Shown: in pieces, positions 35,880 to 47,076 of the stretch
Layout of the letters: each line of letters begins with the position of its first letter
Position numbering within the stretch: the first letter of the stretch is position 1
Assembly (NCBI GenBank): GCA_027924585.1
Contig: BSBM01000637.1
Coordinates: 2,108,001 to 2,172,000 of the forward strand
Origin: Larix kaempferi
Taxonomy: Eukaryota; Streptophyta; Pinopsida; Pinales; Pinaceae
Length of the DNA stretch: 64,000 bases
Direction: 5' to 3'
Position numbers and translations under genes: made by a program
The notes under the pieces: generated by a model
Told to the model about the DNA's origin: nothing
What the model saw: only the letters and a program-made list of their open reading frames with translations
Databases searched by the model: none

Positions 35880-36045
35880 GCAGAGTATGCTGATGCGATG
35901 CTGATGATCGTGTGTTGACGATGCCGATGATCGTGTGATGACGATGCTAATGATCGTGTGATGACGATGCTGATGATCGTGTGATGACGATGCTGATGAT
36001 CGTGTGATGATGATGTTGATGATCGTGCGATGATGATGTAGCTGT
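35880..36045 (+). repeat. Element D array 4: 23-bp minisatellite
   Basis: About seven copies of a 23-bp unit built on GATGCTGATGATCGTGTG. A shorter related array occurs in element F (45226-45330). Confidence 0.95.
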
Positions 36046-36240
36046 TTGTGTGCTACAGAAGATGAAGACTCAGTACTGAAGATATTGATGTTCCAGTATT
36101 GAAGATCTTGAAGATGTTCCAGTAACTGCTTGAGTTACTGATGATGTACAAAGAAAGCTTCCGATGATTTATAGATGTATCATGTATGATGTAGAAGATG
36201 ACTCCTTGCTCCTGTAGATGTTGTTATAATATCCTTCTCA

Positions 36241-36251
36241 TTAAGGGGGAG
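36241..36251 (+). promoter_or_regulatory. Element D polypurine tract
   Basis: TTAAGGGGGAG ends at the 3' LTR start. Confidence 0.9.
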
Positions 36252-36741
36252 TGTTGAATATTGTAACTTCTAAGAATATTATATTTGTACATTATTATTC
36301 CAGAGATGTTTCATCCCTACGAGGTAACCCTATTATGTATCCGGAGATGTTTATTACTCCGAGGGTTTGTGGTAGCTAGGGTTATTAGACCCACCATGTG
36401 GGGTTCGGCTCCGATTTTATACTTTAGGGGTTATTAGACTTCTCCAGGAGAGGTCGGTCCCATTAGGTATTTTAGTCAGTGAGGAGTTAGTATAAATAGA
36501 GGAGGTGAACTCCTCATTAGACTCACTCACTCACTTGAGAAAAGTAGCGCACTTGTTTGGGAGATCTGCTAAGGAGGTAGAGAAGGAGGGAGCACATCTT
36601 GTATTTTGGTTGATCATCTTATTGAGGAAAGCTTTGCTAGGTTTTCTACCCCATGAGGGTTTCCCAGGGTATATTCTGTGTTTGTCTTGTGATTATGTTT
36701 CTTTTAGTGATCTTGCTAGTCTATTTGGTTTAAACTTAACA
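36252..36741 (+). repeat. Element D 3' LTR
   Basis: 490 bp, same ends as the 5' copy, followed by CCTAC. Most differences cluster in the GC-rich part near 36400. Confidence 0.97.
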
Positions 36742-36746
36742 CCTAC

Positions 36747-37112
36747 AACACTTAGAGATCTATCATCACCAACAAATATTTTTTTGGTGTTACATTCATG
36801 CATAGTAGAAAAGATGGCTTGATCCTTAGCCATATGATAAGATGCTCCAGAATCAATGATCCATTCATTTGAAGTAGAAGAAGAAGATGCATTATAAGAA
36901 TAAACAGAAGCAGAAAGTGCATGTCCATGAGAGGCAGATTCTGAAGATGAATCTAGGCTAATGTGGTGCTTCTTCATTGCTGCTTCCAAGGCTGCCATCT
37001 TCTTGAAACACTTAGATTCATCATGATTATCTTTCCCGCAATAGTTGCAATGACGCTCAGTCTTCTTGCCTTTTGGCTTGGATCCTTTGTCATTTTTTAA
37101 AGAAGGAGCTGA
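36747..37112 (-). pseudogene. Element C zinc knuckle and protease start
   Basis: Continues the gag frame after a TAG at 37113. Zinc knuckle CNYCGKDNHDESKC near 37030-37070, Ser-rich linker, then protease active site WIIDSGASYHMA (about 36830-36870) and VGDDRSLSVVG, where element D cuts in. The protease continues left of D at 29166. Confidence 0.9.
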
Positions 37113-37823
37113 CTAAGAGGGTTTGGGACCCTTGTTTGACTTATTATTGCGAAAATTTTGTTTCTTGGGAGGCTTGGACTTTTCTTTCTGTTGGGACAAT
37201 AAGGTTTTCCCAGATGTATCTGCATTGTTGATTATTCCAAGATGAATGAGTTTATCTTGTTCTCTAATCAAGGAATCACAAAAGGATTCAAGACTAGGCT
37301 CTTGATAGCCAGCTACATTCAAGGATTCTTTCATGGAGTAAAATGTAGATACAAAAATAGAATATGCAGGTCCAAGTTTGGAAAGAATATGATAAATGCA
37401 TTGTTTGTTTTCCCTCTCAATCTTACATTCTGCACATAAGAGTTTAAGAGTTTTGTACTTAGATAAATAATCTTGAATGCATGAAAAGTCACTTGGATGT
37501 AAAGAAATCAACTCATTTTCGAGTTGGTGACCTCGAATTTCATTGTGTTTACCAAACACAGATTCCAACTTGTCCCAAGCAGCATTAGGTTCATCAATTC
37601 CAAATATGTGGAATCGCAAATCAGTAGAGATTGACATCCCAATCAATCCACGAGCTTCATCACATCTATTTGCCCATTTTATTTTCTTATCATCATCAGT
37701 GGGTTCTTTTTCTTTCCCTGTTGTAATTCTGAAAAGTCCCCTACTTTGTAGAACATCCTCCATACGAGATTTCCATGAGAAATAGTTGGAACTGTTAAGT
37801 AGAATATCACAAGGGGCGGCCAT
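37113..37823 (-). CDS. Element C gag
   Basis: Open frame of 236 codons from ATG 37823: NYFSWKSRMEDVLQSRGLF at the N-terminus, then a UBN2-type capsid domain (AWDKLESVFGKHNEIRGHQL, DFSCIQDYLSKYKTLKLLC), and a Lys/Asn/Pro-rich basic tail. The terminating TAG replaces a codon in what was Gag-Pol; the downstream frame continues into the zinc knuckle. The capsid domain itself has no break. Confidence 0.85.
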   Translation of the reverse strand: MAAPCDILLNSSNYFSWKSRMEDVLQSRGLFRITTGKEKEPTDDDKKIKWANRCDEARGLIGMSISTDLRFHIFGIDEPNAAWDKLESVFGKHNEIRGHQLENELISLHPSDFSCIQDYLSKYKTLKLLCAECKIERENKQCIYHILSKLGPAYSIFVSTFYSMKESLNVAGYQEPSLESFCDSLIREQDKLIHLGIINNADTSGKTLLSQQKEKSKPPKKQNFRNNKSNKGPKPS

Positions 37824-38960
37824 ATTTGTAAATTAATGACTGTAAAAGTAGAAACCAATAGTCTGGATGTGAAGAGATCGAAAAAATAGGCGGTTTAAAA
37901 AAAAATGGCACTGAAAACTGACTCTGTGTGATGAAGTTATGCTTGAACAAAGAAACTGTTGAAGATGTCAACAATAGTGACGTGGCAGCTAGAGAATGTC
38001 CAGCAAAAAAGAACCCCCCTCTTCCCAAGATGAACCTTTTGACAATCACTTTACAAGAAAGTTGCTGTAAGTGAACCACTTTTGTAAAATAAGTGATTTC
38101 ACTTTTACAATGATATTACTCTTAAATAGTGCAACAATAATAAAAAAAAACTTAAGTGACTCACTTGTATTTTTATTTTTTATTATTTAAGTGAGATGCA
38201 CTTTTACAATAAAATAACTTGAAAATAGAAATTGGATGCACTTTTTCTTTTAAAAGTAACTTCCTAAGACTTGAAATCAAGACCTATTAAGGAATAAAGC
38301 AACTTTGAACCAAGTGAGCTAGATTAAAAGATATGTAAAATATGGGAATGAGGAAGGGGGCTTTTTTTTTTTAACTCTTCTTACTCGGTTTGCGTGCTTG
38401 CCCTTCTTCTTGCAAAACACATCACAAATCGAAAGAAAAAAAAATTTTCCACACTTGTGGAGTTAGATCTTGTTAGCTTGCCCGGAAAGTCTACGTTTTC
38501 TCTCTGTTTCTGATTTGCCGAGATCGCGTAAAGTGCACGGCAAAGAGCATACGCAGTCGAAAAAAAACCCTTTCCCTTTCTGTTTCTGATTTGCCGAGAT
38601 CGCTCAAGGTGCACGGCAAAGAGCATACACAGACGGGAAAGCAACAATCCGAACCCAAAAAAAATCTAACAGTAAAAAATGATGAAATATGAGATTTTTT
38701 CCTTTTAAAAAAAGAAAATAAAAAAATGCATCACTGTAACATTATACCTTCAGATATGATGAAATACGCGTTTCTGGAGCAACCAGGAACCGTTTTCGAT
38801 CAAACGAAAACTATTTCCCAATGGAAACGACGCTCCGGATGCAATGGAACACCTACCACAACCCAAAAATGTACAGAAATACCAGAACTAGAAACCCTTT
38901 CAAGTTTCAGCAACAGCAGTTCAAGATCTAGATCATAACCAGAAGCGACACTTCATAAAA
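37824..38960 (-). other. Element C leader
   Basis: Untranslated region between primer site and gag, about 1.1 kb. It holds a pair of near-identical segments (TTCTGATTTGCCGAGATCGC at 38507 and 38584, with GTGCACGGCAAAGAGCATAC following each), a 77-bp period duplication. No gene is seen. Confidence 0.7.
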
Positions 38961-38972
38961 GCTCTGATACCA
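38961..38972 (-). promoter_or_regulatory. Element C primer binding site
   Basis: GCTCTGATACCA, the complement of TGGTATCAGAGC, directly against the 5' LTR. Confidence 0.95.
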
Positions 38973-39420
38973 TGTTTGGGTACATAGGGTACTACCAAAG
39001 GACTAGACACTAAGAGAAACTACTTCACACAAATAGATCACAGATCAACACACTGATGTTTTGACGTGGTTTAAACCCTCTTGAGGGAAACACTCCACGG
39101 CCCCGGCCAAATAGCTTCTACGGGACAATTTATTATGCAAAGAAAGAAAGTTACAAATGAGCTTCTCATAATAGATCAACTAAACAATTACCGTCCATGC
39201 TCTTTAAATAGAGATCATGGACCAATCGGGTGTTAAGCCACGGATCAAGGTTAGGTTTGATCTAAGAGAAGTTGAGCTGTCGGATCACTCTATGTCGGGA
39301 ACATATTGTGACCGTCAGATTAAGTATTTACAAATGCATACTAAAGAAACACACTATCCCTAACGGATATATTACACAAGTTGATCTTAACTAACTCCTA
39401 AGTGTCTAAATATCCTAACA
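38973..39420 (-). repeat. Element C 5' LTR
   Basis: 448 bp, plus-strand ends TGTTTGGGTA and CCTAACA, followed by CTTGT. Confidence 0.95.
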
Positions 39421-39425
39421 CTTGT

Positions 39426-41240
39426 GCGCACGTAAAATAATTGAGTGATAAATGCATAATTTTTCAAAAAAATATATATGAAAATAATCTACACAAAATG
39501 TACTACGGCACACATATATATATTTTTAATTTATGATGGAAAATTATATATATTTTAAAATTTTGAAACTAACCATTGAAAATTTTAATTGCGTTTCACA
39601 CACGTGTGTGCATGCAATTTTTTTTTTATTGGTTACAAAAATAAAAAAATGAAAAATACCCTTTTGAAGAGCACACATTGGTTTGGGGCATATATATTTT
39701 TTGGAATTTGTTTGTTGTGTACTTTTTACCTTGCGGATTTTTCTTTGCGCCAATTCAAAGTTGTTGACATGGTTTTGTAAGTGTAAATTTCAAAAGAAAA
39801 TAAAATTATCATATGAACTCAAAAACTCGTAAATCACATGCTAATGTATAGACAATTCGTTGATGAATCCATTGGTATGAAGTCTTCCATCTAAGGTGCA
39901 TCCTAGGATAGGGTTTAGGTCTAACAAAAAGAGTAGAAAAAATATGTTTTTAGAAAAAGGGGGTTAAAATTCTATTTTAAAACCCTCAATCGAGCTATTA
40001 GCTCGATCGAGGGATTGAAGGTTCTAAAAGTCTTGATTGAGATTTTACGCACGTTTTTAAATACCTCATTCGAGGACTTATGCGCAGTTAGGTAGAATCT
40101 CAGTTGAGCTTTAGCTCGATCGAACTTTTAAAAACTTCGATTATAAATTTTTTGGATGCCCATATTCACATCAATATGGGCACCTGAGTTTTTTTTAATT
40201 CAAGATTTTAAAAACTCGGTAATGGTAAATAGTATATACCTCATGGGTAATAATGATACCTTGAAGAATAACCAAATAAAATCATTAAGAAAACCACTTC
40301 CTCTAGATTTTATATGCATGGATATGGATTGGGATGTAATTGGAGTTACAGATGTGACTGAAATAATAAAAAATGAGTATAAGAGACCCTTCTCCATATT
40401 TTCCATGATTTCAGCCACATCTATAAACACCAATCAGTCATATATTATATCTATCACCCCTCTCTACTACTCCTTGATTGTATTTCTATGCAACCGAAAT
40501 GGTCAAATAAACCATGGGCTATTGCTCTTTTATATTGATAACTGTTGCAGATGCTCGATCGAGTTTCAAAAACCCTCGATCAAGATTTCAAAATAAAATG
40601 GCTTGATCGATGGTTAGGAAAACCATCAATCCATATATGAATATCGATTGAGGGTTTTATTAACCCTTGATCAAGAATTTTAAAATAGCTTGATCAAGCA
40701 CTTATTTAAGCATTTGATCGGGTTTTTAAAATGTTGATTGAGGGATTGAAAAAAAGTTTGATCGAGGCCGATTTTAAACATAATCGCACCCTTCACTTGA
40801 CAAAAAGTGTTACCCATATTCATGGGAACACCCTTTGTTGACTGAATATCCCTCTAAATTTATAGTAGAAGTATTCAACATACATAATAGTCAATTATAT
40901 AAAAGTATCCATTCTAATCATGCAAACATCCCTACCATGAATACATTTTAACTATGCTCAGTAATTTATGCACATAAACAATTACATCCATAATAATTTA
41001 AATAAAATATAATAGAATTATAATTCATGGCATTCAAACACATTTGGCATTTATATTAAAAGTGTTCTCCAACCAACGACAAGTGAAGGATGTCCCTCCT
41101 AGCCATAGGATCTCCATCAATCCTTCTCTATCTTGGATAGTGGCCACCCCCAAGATGGGGATATCAATAGCTATTTTACTTTGCCACACTCACACTACCC
41201 AAAGGTGTAGAAACCCCCTCCACATTTATCCCATCCCTTG
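39426..41240. other. Spacer with CTCGATCGAG-type repeats, no gene
   Basis: AT-rich DNA between elements C and E. About fifteen variants of CTCGATCGAG / TTGATCAAG / TTGATTGAGG lie in two clusters (about 39985-40130 and 40550-40770), often beside TTTTAAAA, a decayed short-period repeat. A perfect hairpin is at 40157-40182. The 146-codon frame at 40156-40596 has no recognisable domain and starts inside the hairpin; I do not call it a gene. Confidence 0.55.
40157..40182. repeat. Perfect 10-bp inverted repeat
   Basis: TGCCCATATT and AATATGGGCA separated by 6 nt. It sits between the two clusters of CTCGATCGAG variants. Confidence 0.85.
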
Positions 41241-41245
41241 TACTT

Positions 41246-42018
41246 TGTTGACACAGTTCTGTCCATAGGGGTTCACTTCACACTGCCGTCAATAAACACC
41301 AACCAAACACCCTTAAGCACCAACCCATAAATGTTTTACCCTTTCCAGTAACACCTGCGGAGTGAGTGAGTTCTCACCTGAGATGATTAAGGGGGCTGCA
41401 GGAACCAGGTTTCCGCAGTGGGGGGAGGACATGCATCTATTCTCACTCTATCGCTACAGAAACTAGATATTTATCTTTGCATCATGCTTAATATTTCAAA
41501 CATGCATTCGTCATTCGCATTATCACTATGTAATTAACATTCGCACTAACATTGTATAACTAGAGGTTGCATCGACATAAATGACAGAACAAAAAAACTT
41601 AAACATAACTCAACATTTAGGTCTCATTCATCATTCAACATAAATAAGAACACAAGAAAGAGACATAGCCGAACATATTCATGCATTAACTCATCAAAAA
41701 CCTGCGGTACAACCTTCGTAGGGACAGTTCCAAACAACTTATCGATCCATACAAAACTTGTCGAAGGCAGAGAAAAACATTACACAATTCATCTAATCAT
41801 CTATTGATCAACTGATGCCCTTAGGATTACAATCATAGTCCTATTTATAGGAAACTATAGCGGTTACAAAATGGTCCAAATGACCCATTCTAACTAAATA
41901 AACTAATATTGCGCTTTTGTCAGCTCCTTGTTCTCTGAAAATGGTCCTTTCTTCTGTGGATGGTCCTTCTCATTGTTGTCAACTTCCGCACGTCATGCGG
42001 TCTAACCCTATGCCAACA
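41246..42018 (-). repeat. Element E 3' LTR
   Basis: Plus-strand ends TGTTGACACA and TGCCAACA. It pairs with 58868-59644 with many differences (older than B's pair). On the minus strand it starts TGTTGGCAT, like B's TGTTGGAGC. Confidence 0.9.
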
Positions 42019-42030
42019 GGCCCCCAAAAC
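42019..42030 (-). promoter_or_regulatory. Element E polypurine tract
   Basis: GGCCCCCAAAAC, that is GTTTTGGGGGCC on the minus strand, against the 3' LTR; compare B's AGGGGCC. Confidence 0.8.
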
Positions 42031-44425
42031 AAATTTGTGGCTCTCCCTCGAGCCACCTCTGGTGCATTTACTTGGGACCTGAAATCATCGTATGCAAATC
42101 TGATTTGGTCGACAGCTTCTTTTATCGATACTTTGAGTACTGCGTGGTCTTGTACCTGTTGTTCCGCTAGGTGCTCACCATTCATCTGTTGTGCCTGTCC
42201 CAGATTTTTCTTAACCCATTCCATTCCTACTATTTCCTGCATGGCCAACTGTTCTGCCTTTGTTTTTAACTCAGCTTTTTGTTTAGTCCTTCTTTGCCGC
42301 CTTTCATGTGCTTTAGTTACCCGCTGCTCAAGTTCCTTCAGCTTTGGGGCCTTGTCGCTTGCGTGAGTAGGGGAATCACCCTAAGTGATCCCTTCATCGA
42401 TTACAGTTGGGATTTTTCCTGGGCGAGTTGCATTTTTAGTTGGTACAATTTCTCATCTTGAACTAAGCTTCCCCAAAAATCTGTAACCTCTTCAGCAATT
42501 TTCTGGGTTGCCCTTTCCATTTCTACGATCTTTGTCGCAGCCTCTTCTACTGCGTCCTTGCGATTTTGGATCTGTTCTGGTGGTGTTCCTGGTACCGTCC
42601 TTTCCTGCAGCTATGCATTTTCTTTTCGTAGTTCAGTGATAACTACGCCTAACAAGATAAATTTTTCTTCTGGTAGTATATCTTGATCTACCTTAGAGGC
42701 TTCCTCACATGCCTTGGATATTTCCTTCTCCAAGTGGCCTCTATCCTCTTTAGCCTTCTCTTTTTCAACTAGTGTTTGGTATTTCTCTTCTTAGAGACGT
42801 CGTGCCTCCATATCATTGATGCATGCTTGCTGCTTATACCTCACCATCTTGTCTTGCATTGCGGCCTCGCGATCGCTGATTTATGCACTTGCTATGGTTT
42901 GAATTCTCTGTAGTGACAACATCGCCAATAGATTGAAATTTACCATGATTGAATCATACTTCCTTAATTCCAGGTCCAAGTCCTCATCACCTGTTTCCAT
43001 TGCATTCGAAAAAATTTGTACTGTCCATGGTTGTGTGCCGACCTCTACTTCGACCCTTCTTGTCGACAAACTTGGTGGGATTTCCCCATGTGGTACCCTT
43101 GTCTCTACGACTACATTAGATAGTGTGGATGGTAGTTGGGGTACCTAGTGGAAGTATTCTGTTGAGTTCTATGTGACTTTCGCACGGTTTTCTTCTATGA
43201 CCTTTGTTATTTTCTCCAGAAGCCTATTGAATTGCTCCTCAAGAATACCACCACTTGTGCTTCCTTTTCCACAGTCCATCCTATGCTTTTTCCTCGTTTC
43301 TTCACACTGTGCCTCTAGTTTGGAATCCGTTGGGGTGGCTAATGAGGCTCCATCATGACTGGACATTTGCGACTGTTCTTTCGCAGGATCGTCTTCTCCT
43401 GTGCCTCCTGTCGACTAGCTGAGCCCTTTTATTCCACTGGAGGATTTGGTCGAGTTGTTGACTATCCATTCTCTAAATTTGATAGTTCCTCTTCTACGAC
43501 TGGAAATTTGCATTATAATGGCCATCCGTCAATGATGGCATCCAATTCCTCCTCGATGATATTGTACTGTGTTGGAAGCCACTTCCTCTGCTTATCTGGT
43601 CGTGCTTGGATGTAAATTGTTTGGGATTCGACTGATAGCCTTGCGATCGATCGATACTTCCTTGCTGCTTGCTCAGTTATCCATGGTACTGCTTGCGCAT
43701 ATATCCCTATAATGTTTAATAACAAGTAGAATTGTACAATGGTGAATGATTTCCATTCTTTGTCAGTTGTTTCCCATAAATTTTGGTACCGCGCCCCTTC
43801 TCATACTCTGGATTCTACTGTCTCCATTCCTTGATAGTGCTTTGGATCCCTCCATCCTACTAATGAGATCAACATCAAGAGCCATGAGTAAGTGAAATCC
43901 TTCCCTTTCTCCTGTGCATCAAGAGCGTCCTCCAGCAATTGATTTAGCAAAAATTTCAACCAGTTCATCCGTATTCCTATGGGACATTGTTCCGCGGAGG
44001 CAATGATTCCCAAAGTGCATTCTTTTGGCCTATTCTTCCACACCACCTTAACTGCTAATATATTTTCTTAGACCCTGACAAATTGGTTCTTAATCATGTC
44101 AATTACGTATCCTCTAGATTTTTTCTCCACTCCATACTTTGTCTTCATCCTTACTACAAGCTTCTTGTCATAGTCCTTTCCCTGGAAACATTTGGAAGGG
44201 TCTTCTCCATCCCTGGATAGTCTGGTTATTCTTGCAATTAGGTCGACTGTGACCAGAATATTTTCATGCATCCATATATATCATCCATGCAAGCAAACTA
44301 ATAACTGCTTGATGCATGTGTTTACCTGCACCGATCTCCCGAAGTGTGGTATTTGGGTGAGGCCTAGTAGCCCCAATTGCTCTAATCCCAATGCCCACTC
44401 CACTGGTTCCTTTGTGGTCGGGCCT
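42031..44425 (-). pseudogene. Element E third ORF, C-terminal part
   Basis: Homologous to element B's third ORF. Readable blocks: VTVDLIARITRLSRDGEDP with QGKDYDKKLVVRM (44271-44068; B has VDLIH...KVGKDP and GKDKDQKLAAQV), then SWLLMLISLVGWRDPKHYQG (about 43850; B has SWLLILCAFVGWKESPN). The rest to 42030 is Glu/Gln/Lys-rich and helical, the coiled-coil half. It is broken by many stops and frameshifts. The N-terminal part lies right of F at 53812-54300. Confidence 0.75.
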
Positions 44426-44430
44426 CCTTC

Positions 44431-45034
44431 TGTTAAGATTCAATATGCTAAGACATAAAATATCAACATTTCATTTCACTTCACAACAATAGCATATATA
44501 GGATCACTGAAGAAACAAGCAGCACAACATAAACACAAGAGACACAGATTTATCCTGGGAAACCCTCATTTGGTAGAAACCCCAGCAAAGCTTCCTCAAT
44601 ATAGATGACCAGCAATATACAAAGATGCAAACCAAAGACATGATCTCCTCCTTCTCCATAGTAGACCTCTCTCTCACAAGTGCGCTACATTCCAAGTGAT
44701 GGAAGTGTCTCAAATGAGGAACACACCTCCTCTATATATACACATATCCGACTTGTACTTTATATTAACTAGGTCAGACCCAACTTTACCATTGGGTTAA
44801 ACACAACATTACAATTGATTGGGCCAACCCCACTAGGGTGGTCTAATAACCCTTTGACCCACATAACACATACAGGGCCGACCCCCACTAGGGAAGTCTA
44901 ATAACCCAAGTTACCACAATCCGACGGAGGAATGAACATCTCCGGATATACAATAAGATCTTCATGGAGGAATGAAACATCTCCATAATAATAAAGTACA
45001 AATATAATATTCTTATAAGTTACAATATTCAACA
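44431..45034 (-). repeat. Element F 3' LTR
   Basis: Plus-strand ends TGTTAAGATTC and TATTCAACA. CTCTATATATACAC near 44732 is the TATA box on the minus strand. Confidence 0.95.
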
Positions 45035-45045
45035 CTCCCCGTTAA
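45035..45045 (-). promoter_or_regulatory. Element F polypurine tract
   Basis: CTCCCCGTTAA; minus strand TTAACGGGGAG next to the LTR. Confidence 0.8.
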
Positions 45046-45225
45046 TGAGAAGGATATTATAACAATATCTGCAGGAGCAAGGAGTCATCGACTACATCAT
45101 ACATGATACATCTATAAATCATTGGGAGCTTTCTCAACATCATCAGTAACTCAACCAGTTACTGGATTATATTCAATACTGGAACATCAACATCTTCAGT
45201 ACTGAGTCTTCTGCAGCACCCGAAC

Positions 45226-45425
45226 AGTTACAGCATCATCATCATCTGGATCCTCACGATCAACAGCATCATCGTCACACGATCATCAGCATCGTCATCA
45301 TACGATCATCAACATCGTCATCACATCATCAATACAAGTATACATACAAGTATCCTCATCAATACATATCATCAATACAAGTATCAATAGATCAATACAA
45401 GTATCCATTATAGAAGCATACCCTG
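45226..45425 (-). repeat. Element F short-period arrays
   Basis: Repeats of CACGATCATCAGCATCGTC type (about 23 bp; complement of D's array 4), then ATCAATACAAGTAT repeats matching the ATACTTGTA stretch in front of D's array 2. Shorter and more diverged than in D. Confidence 0.85.
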
Positions 45426-45479
45426 CAACACACACGATCATATTACAAGATGATCAATCCCTCTCTCTTTAGGACATAG

Positions 45480-46245
45480 GTCCATGGATGATACAATCGA
45501 GATCAAGTTCCAGGATGATCAATCCTTATCACTTTAAGACAAGTCTCATGTCTAGGGATGATGCAATCCCAATCACGTACCTTTTGAACCAAGGTCCAGG
45601 GATGATCCAGTCCTATCATGTACCTTTTGAACCGAGGTCCAGGGATGATCCAGTCCTATCAACCAATTTTTGGAGACCTCTTTCTATGGCTCTATTCAAG
45701 GGACCATAAATCCAGGGATGATCCAATCCCATCAATCAATTCTCGGAGACCTCTGTCTATGGCTCAATTCAAGGGACCATAAATCCAGGGACAATCCAAT
45801 CCCATCCTGTCCACTAGGGACTTCATTCTTGGAGACATCATGTCTATGACTCAATTCAAGGGACCATAAATCTAGGGACGACCCAATCCCATCTTGTCCA
45901 CTAAGGACTTCATTTTCTAAGACATGTGTTTGCAGCTCACTTTAGGATTGAAGTCCAGGGATGATCCAATCCCCACTTGTCCACTAAGGACTTCATTTTT
46001 GAAGACATGTGTCTACGGCTCACTTTAGGACTGAAGTCCAGGGATGATTCAATCCCCACTTGTCCACTAAGGACTTCATTTTCGAAGACATGTGTCTACG
46101 ACTCACTTTAGGACTGAAGTCCAGGGATGATCCAATCCCCACTTGTCCATGAAGGACTTCATTTTCGAAGACATGTGTCTACGAATCACTTTAGGACTGA
46201 AGTCCAGGGATGATCCAATCCCCACTTGTCAACTTAGACCCTTTC
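45480..46245 (-). repeat. Element F 83-bp minisatellite
   Basis: Units begin at 45950, 46033, 46116 and 46199 with an exact 83-bp period; looser, shorter copies run left to about 45480. The core (GAAGTCCAGGGATGATCCAA, ACATGTGTCTACG, CTCACTTTAGGA) is the complement of D's array 2, whose period is 68 bp. Confidence 0.92.
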
Positions 46246-46359
46246 TAAGGACCATCCACCAACCTCTCTATCGGCATCACCAATATAGGTATCCTACATA
46301 TCATCGACTTCACTGTCAATGCGGGCAATCTCATCATCAGTGTCTACATCACTCCCCCT

Positions 46360-47071
46360 TTCGAGGAGGGTCCTACCAAGCTTGTCTCAGAAATACTCAA
46401 ACTTTACTTGAGGTAGAGGTTTGGTTAGTACATCGGTAACTTGTTCACTTGAGGTAGAGGATTGGTTAGTACATCAACAACTTGTTACAGATTCGAACTT
46501 TATAGTTCCTTTCTGCACCATATCTTGTATATAGAAATGTCAGATCTCTATGGAAAACTGGATTCTCTGCCATCTTGATACAACTCTTGTTTGTCACATA
46601 GGATCACAGTTGGGTCTATCTCTAAGTCAAACAATCCTGAAGCCATACTGCTTCACAACTAGCAAAGCAAGCAGCCATATATTCTGCTTGTACTGAGAGC
46701 CACACAAGACTGCTTCCTGCTAAACCACGAGATTATGGATGATCCCATATGATAACATCCTCTCGATGTGCTCTTCCTGTCTGATACACTTTCTGCCCAA
46801 TCAACATCTGTGTAGCCATCTGAAGTCATGATCTCTAAGATAACATAGATCAAATTCTGTCGTATCCTTTAGGTACCTCATCACATGCTTTGCAACTATC
46901 AGGTGAACACATCTAGTTTCCACTAGATACTGACTCAAGGTGTTCACAGTAAGGCATATATCTGGCCTAATATTCGTCAGATATATCAACGACCCAATAA
47001 TATGTCTGTACAGAGTCACATCAACTAACTCTGAGGAGTTATCACCTAACAACTTCAAGTTGGAACCCATG
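46360..47071 (-). pseudogene. Element F RT end and RNase H
   Basis: Minus-strand reading gives SNLKLLGDNSSELVDVTLYR, RPDICLTVNTLSQYLVETR, AKHVMRYLKD, then, after frameshifts, RNase H pieces DRKSTSRGCYHMGSSIISWF and the C-terminal RKGE. All match element D closely. A 40-bp tandem duplication (ACTTGAGGTAGAGG...) sits at about 46406-46486. Confidence 0.9.
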
Positions 47072-47076
47072 AGAGT

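Larger units (their letters stand above)
29172..36741 (+). mobile_element. Element D: young Copia element with minisatellite 3' region
   Basis: 7570-bp Copia element in the protease/pre-integrase gap of element C. LTRs are 490 bp each (29172-29661, 36252-36741), with about 11 differences by eye (near 98% identity). Perfect duplication CCTAC at 29167-29171 and 36742-36746. Gag-Pol spans 30138-34245 with one stop (32025), one frameshift (near 32375) and a late TGA (34088). The stretch from pol to the polypurine tract is about 2 kb, mostly four tandem arrays. Element F is a relative. Confidence 0.97.
26160..39420 (-). mobile_element. Element C: Copia element, interrupted by element D
   Basis: Minus-strand Ty1/Copia element: LTRs of 448 bp each at 26160-26607 (3') and 38973-39420 (5'), perfect duplication CTTGT at 26155-26159 and 39421-39425, initiator-Met primer site at 38961-38972 and polypurine tract at 26608-26619. 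Reading leftward: leader, gag, zinc knuckle, protease, [element D], pre-integrase, [integrase core missing], RT, RNase H. About 5.7 kb without D. I count roughly 25 LTR differences (5-6%), more than for D, as expected for the host of a nested insertion. Confidence 0.95.

Noticed and set aside
34860-36045. Regularly spaced repeats like a CRISPR array
   Set aside because: Units are contiguous minisatellites without unique spacers, and the DNA is plant nuclear.
40156-40596. 146-codon open frame in the spacer
   Set aside because: No recognisable domain, AT-rich codons, start lies in a hairpin, and repeat clusters flank it.
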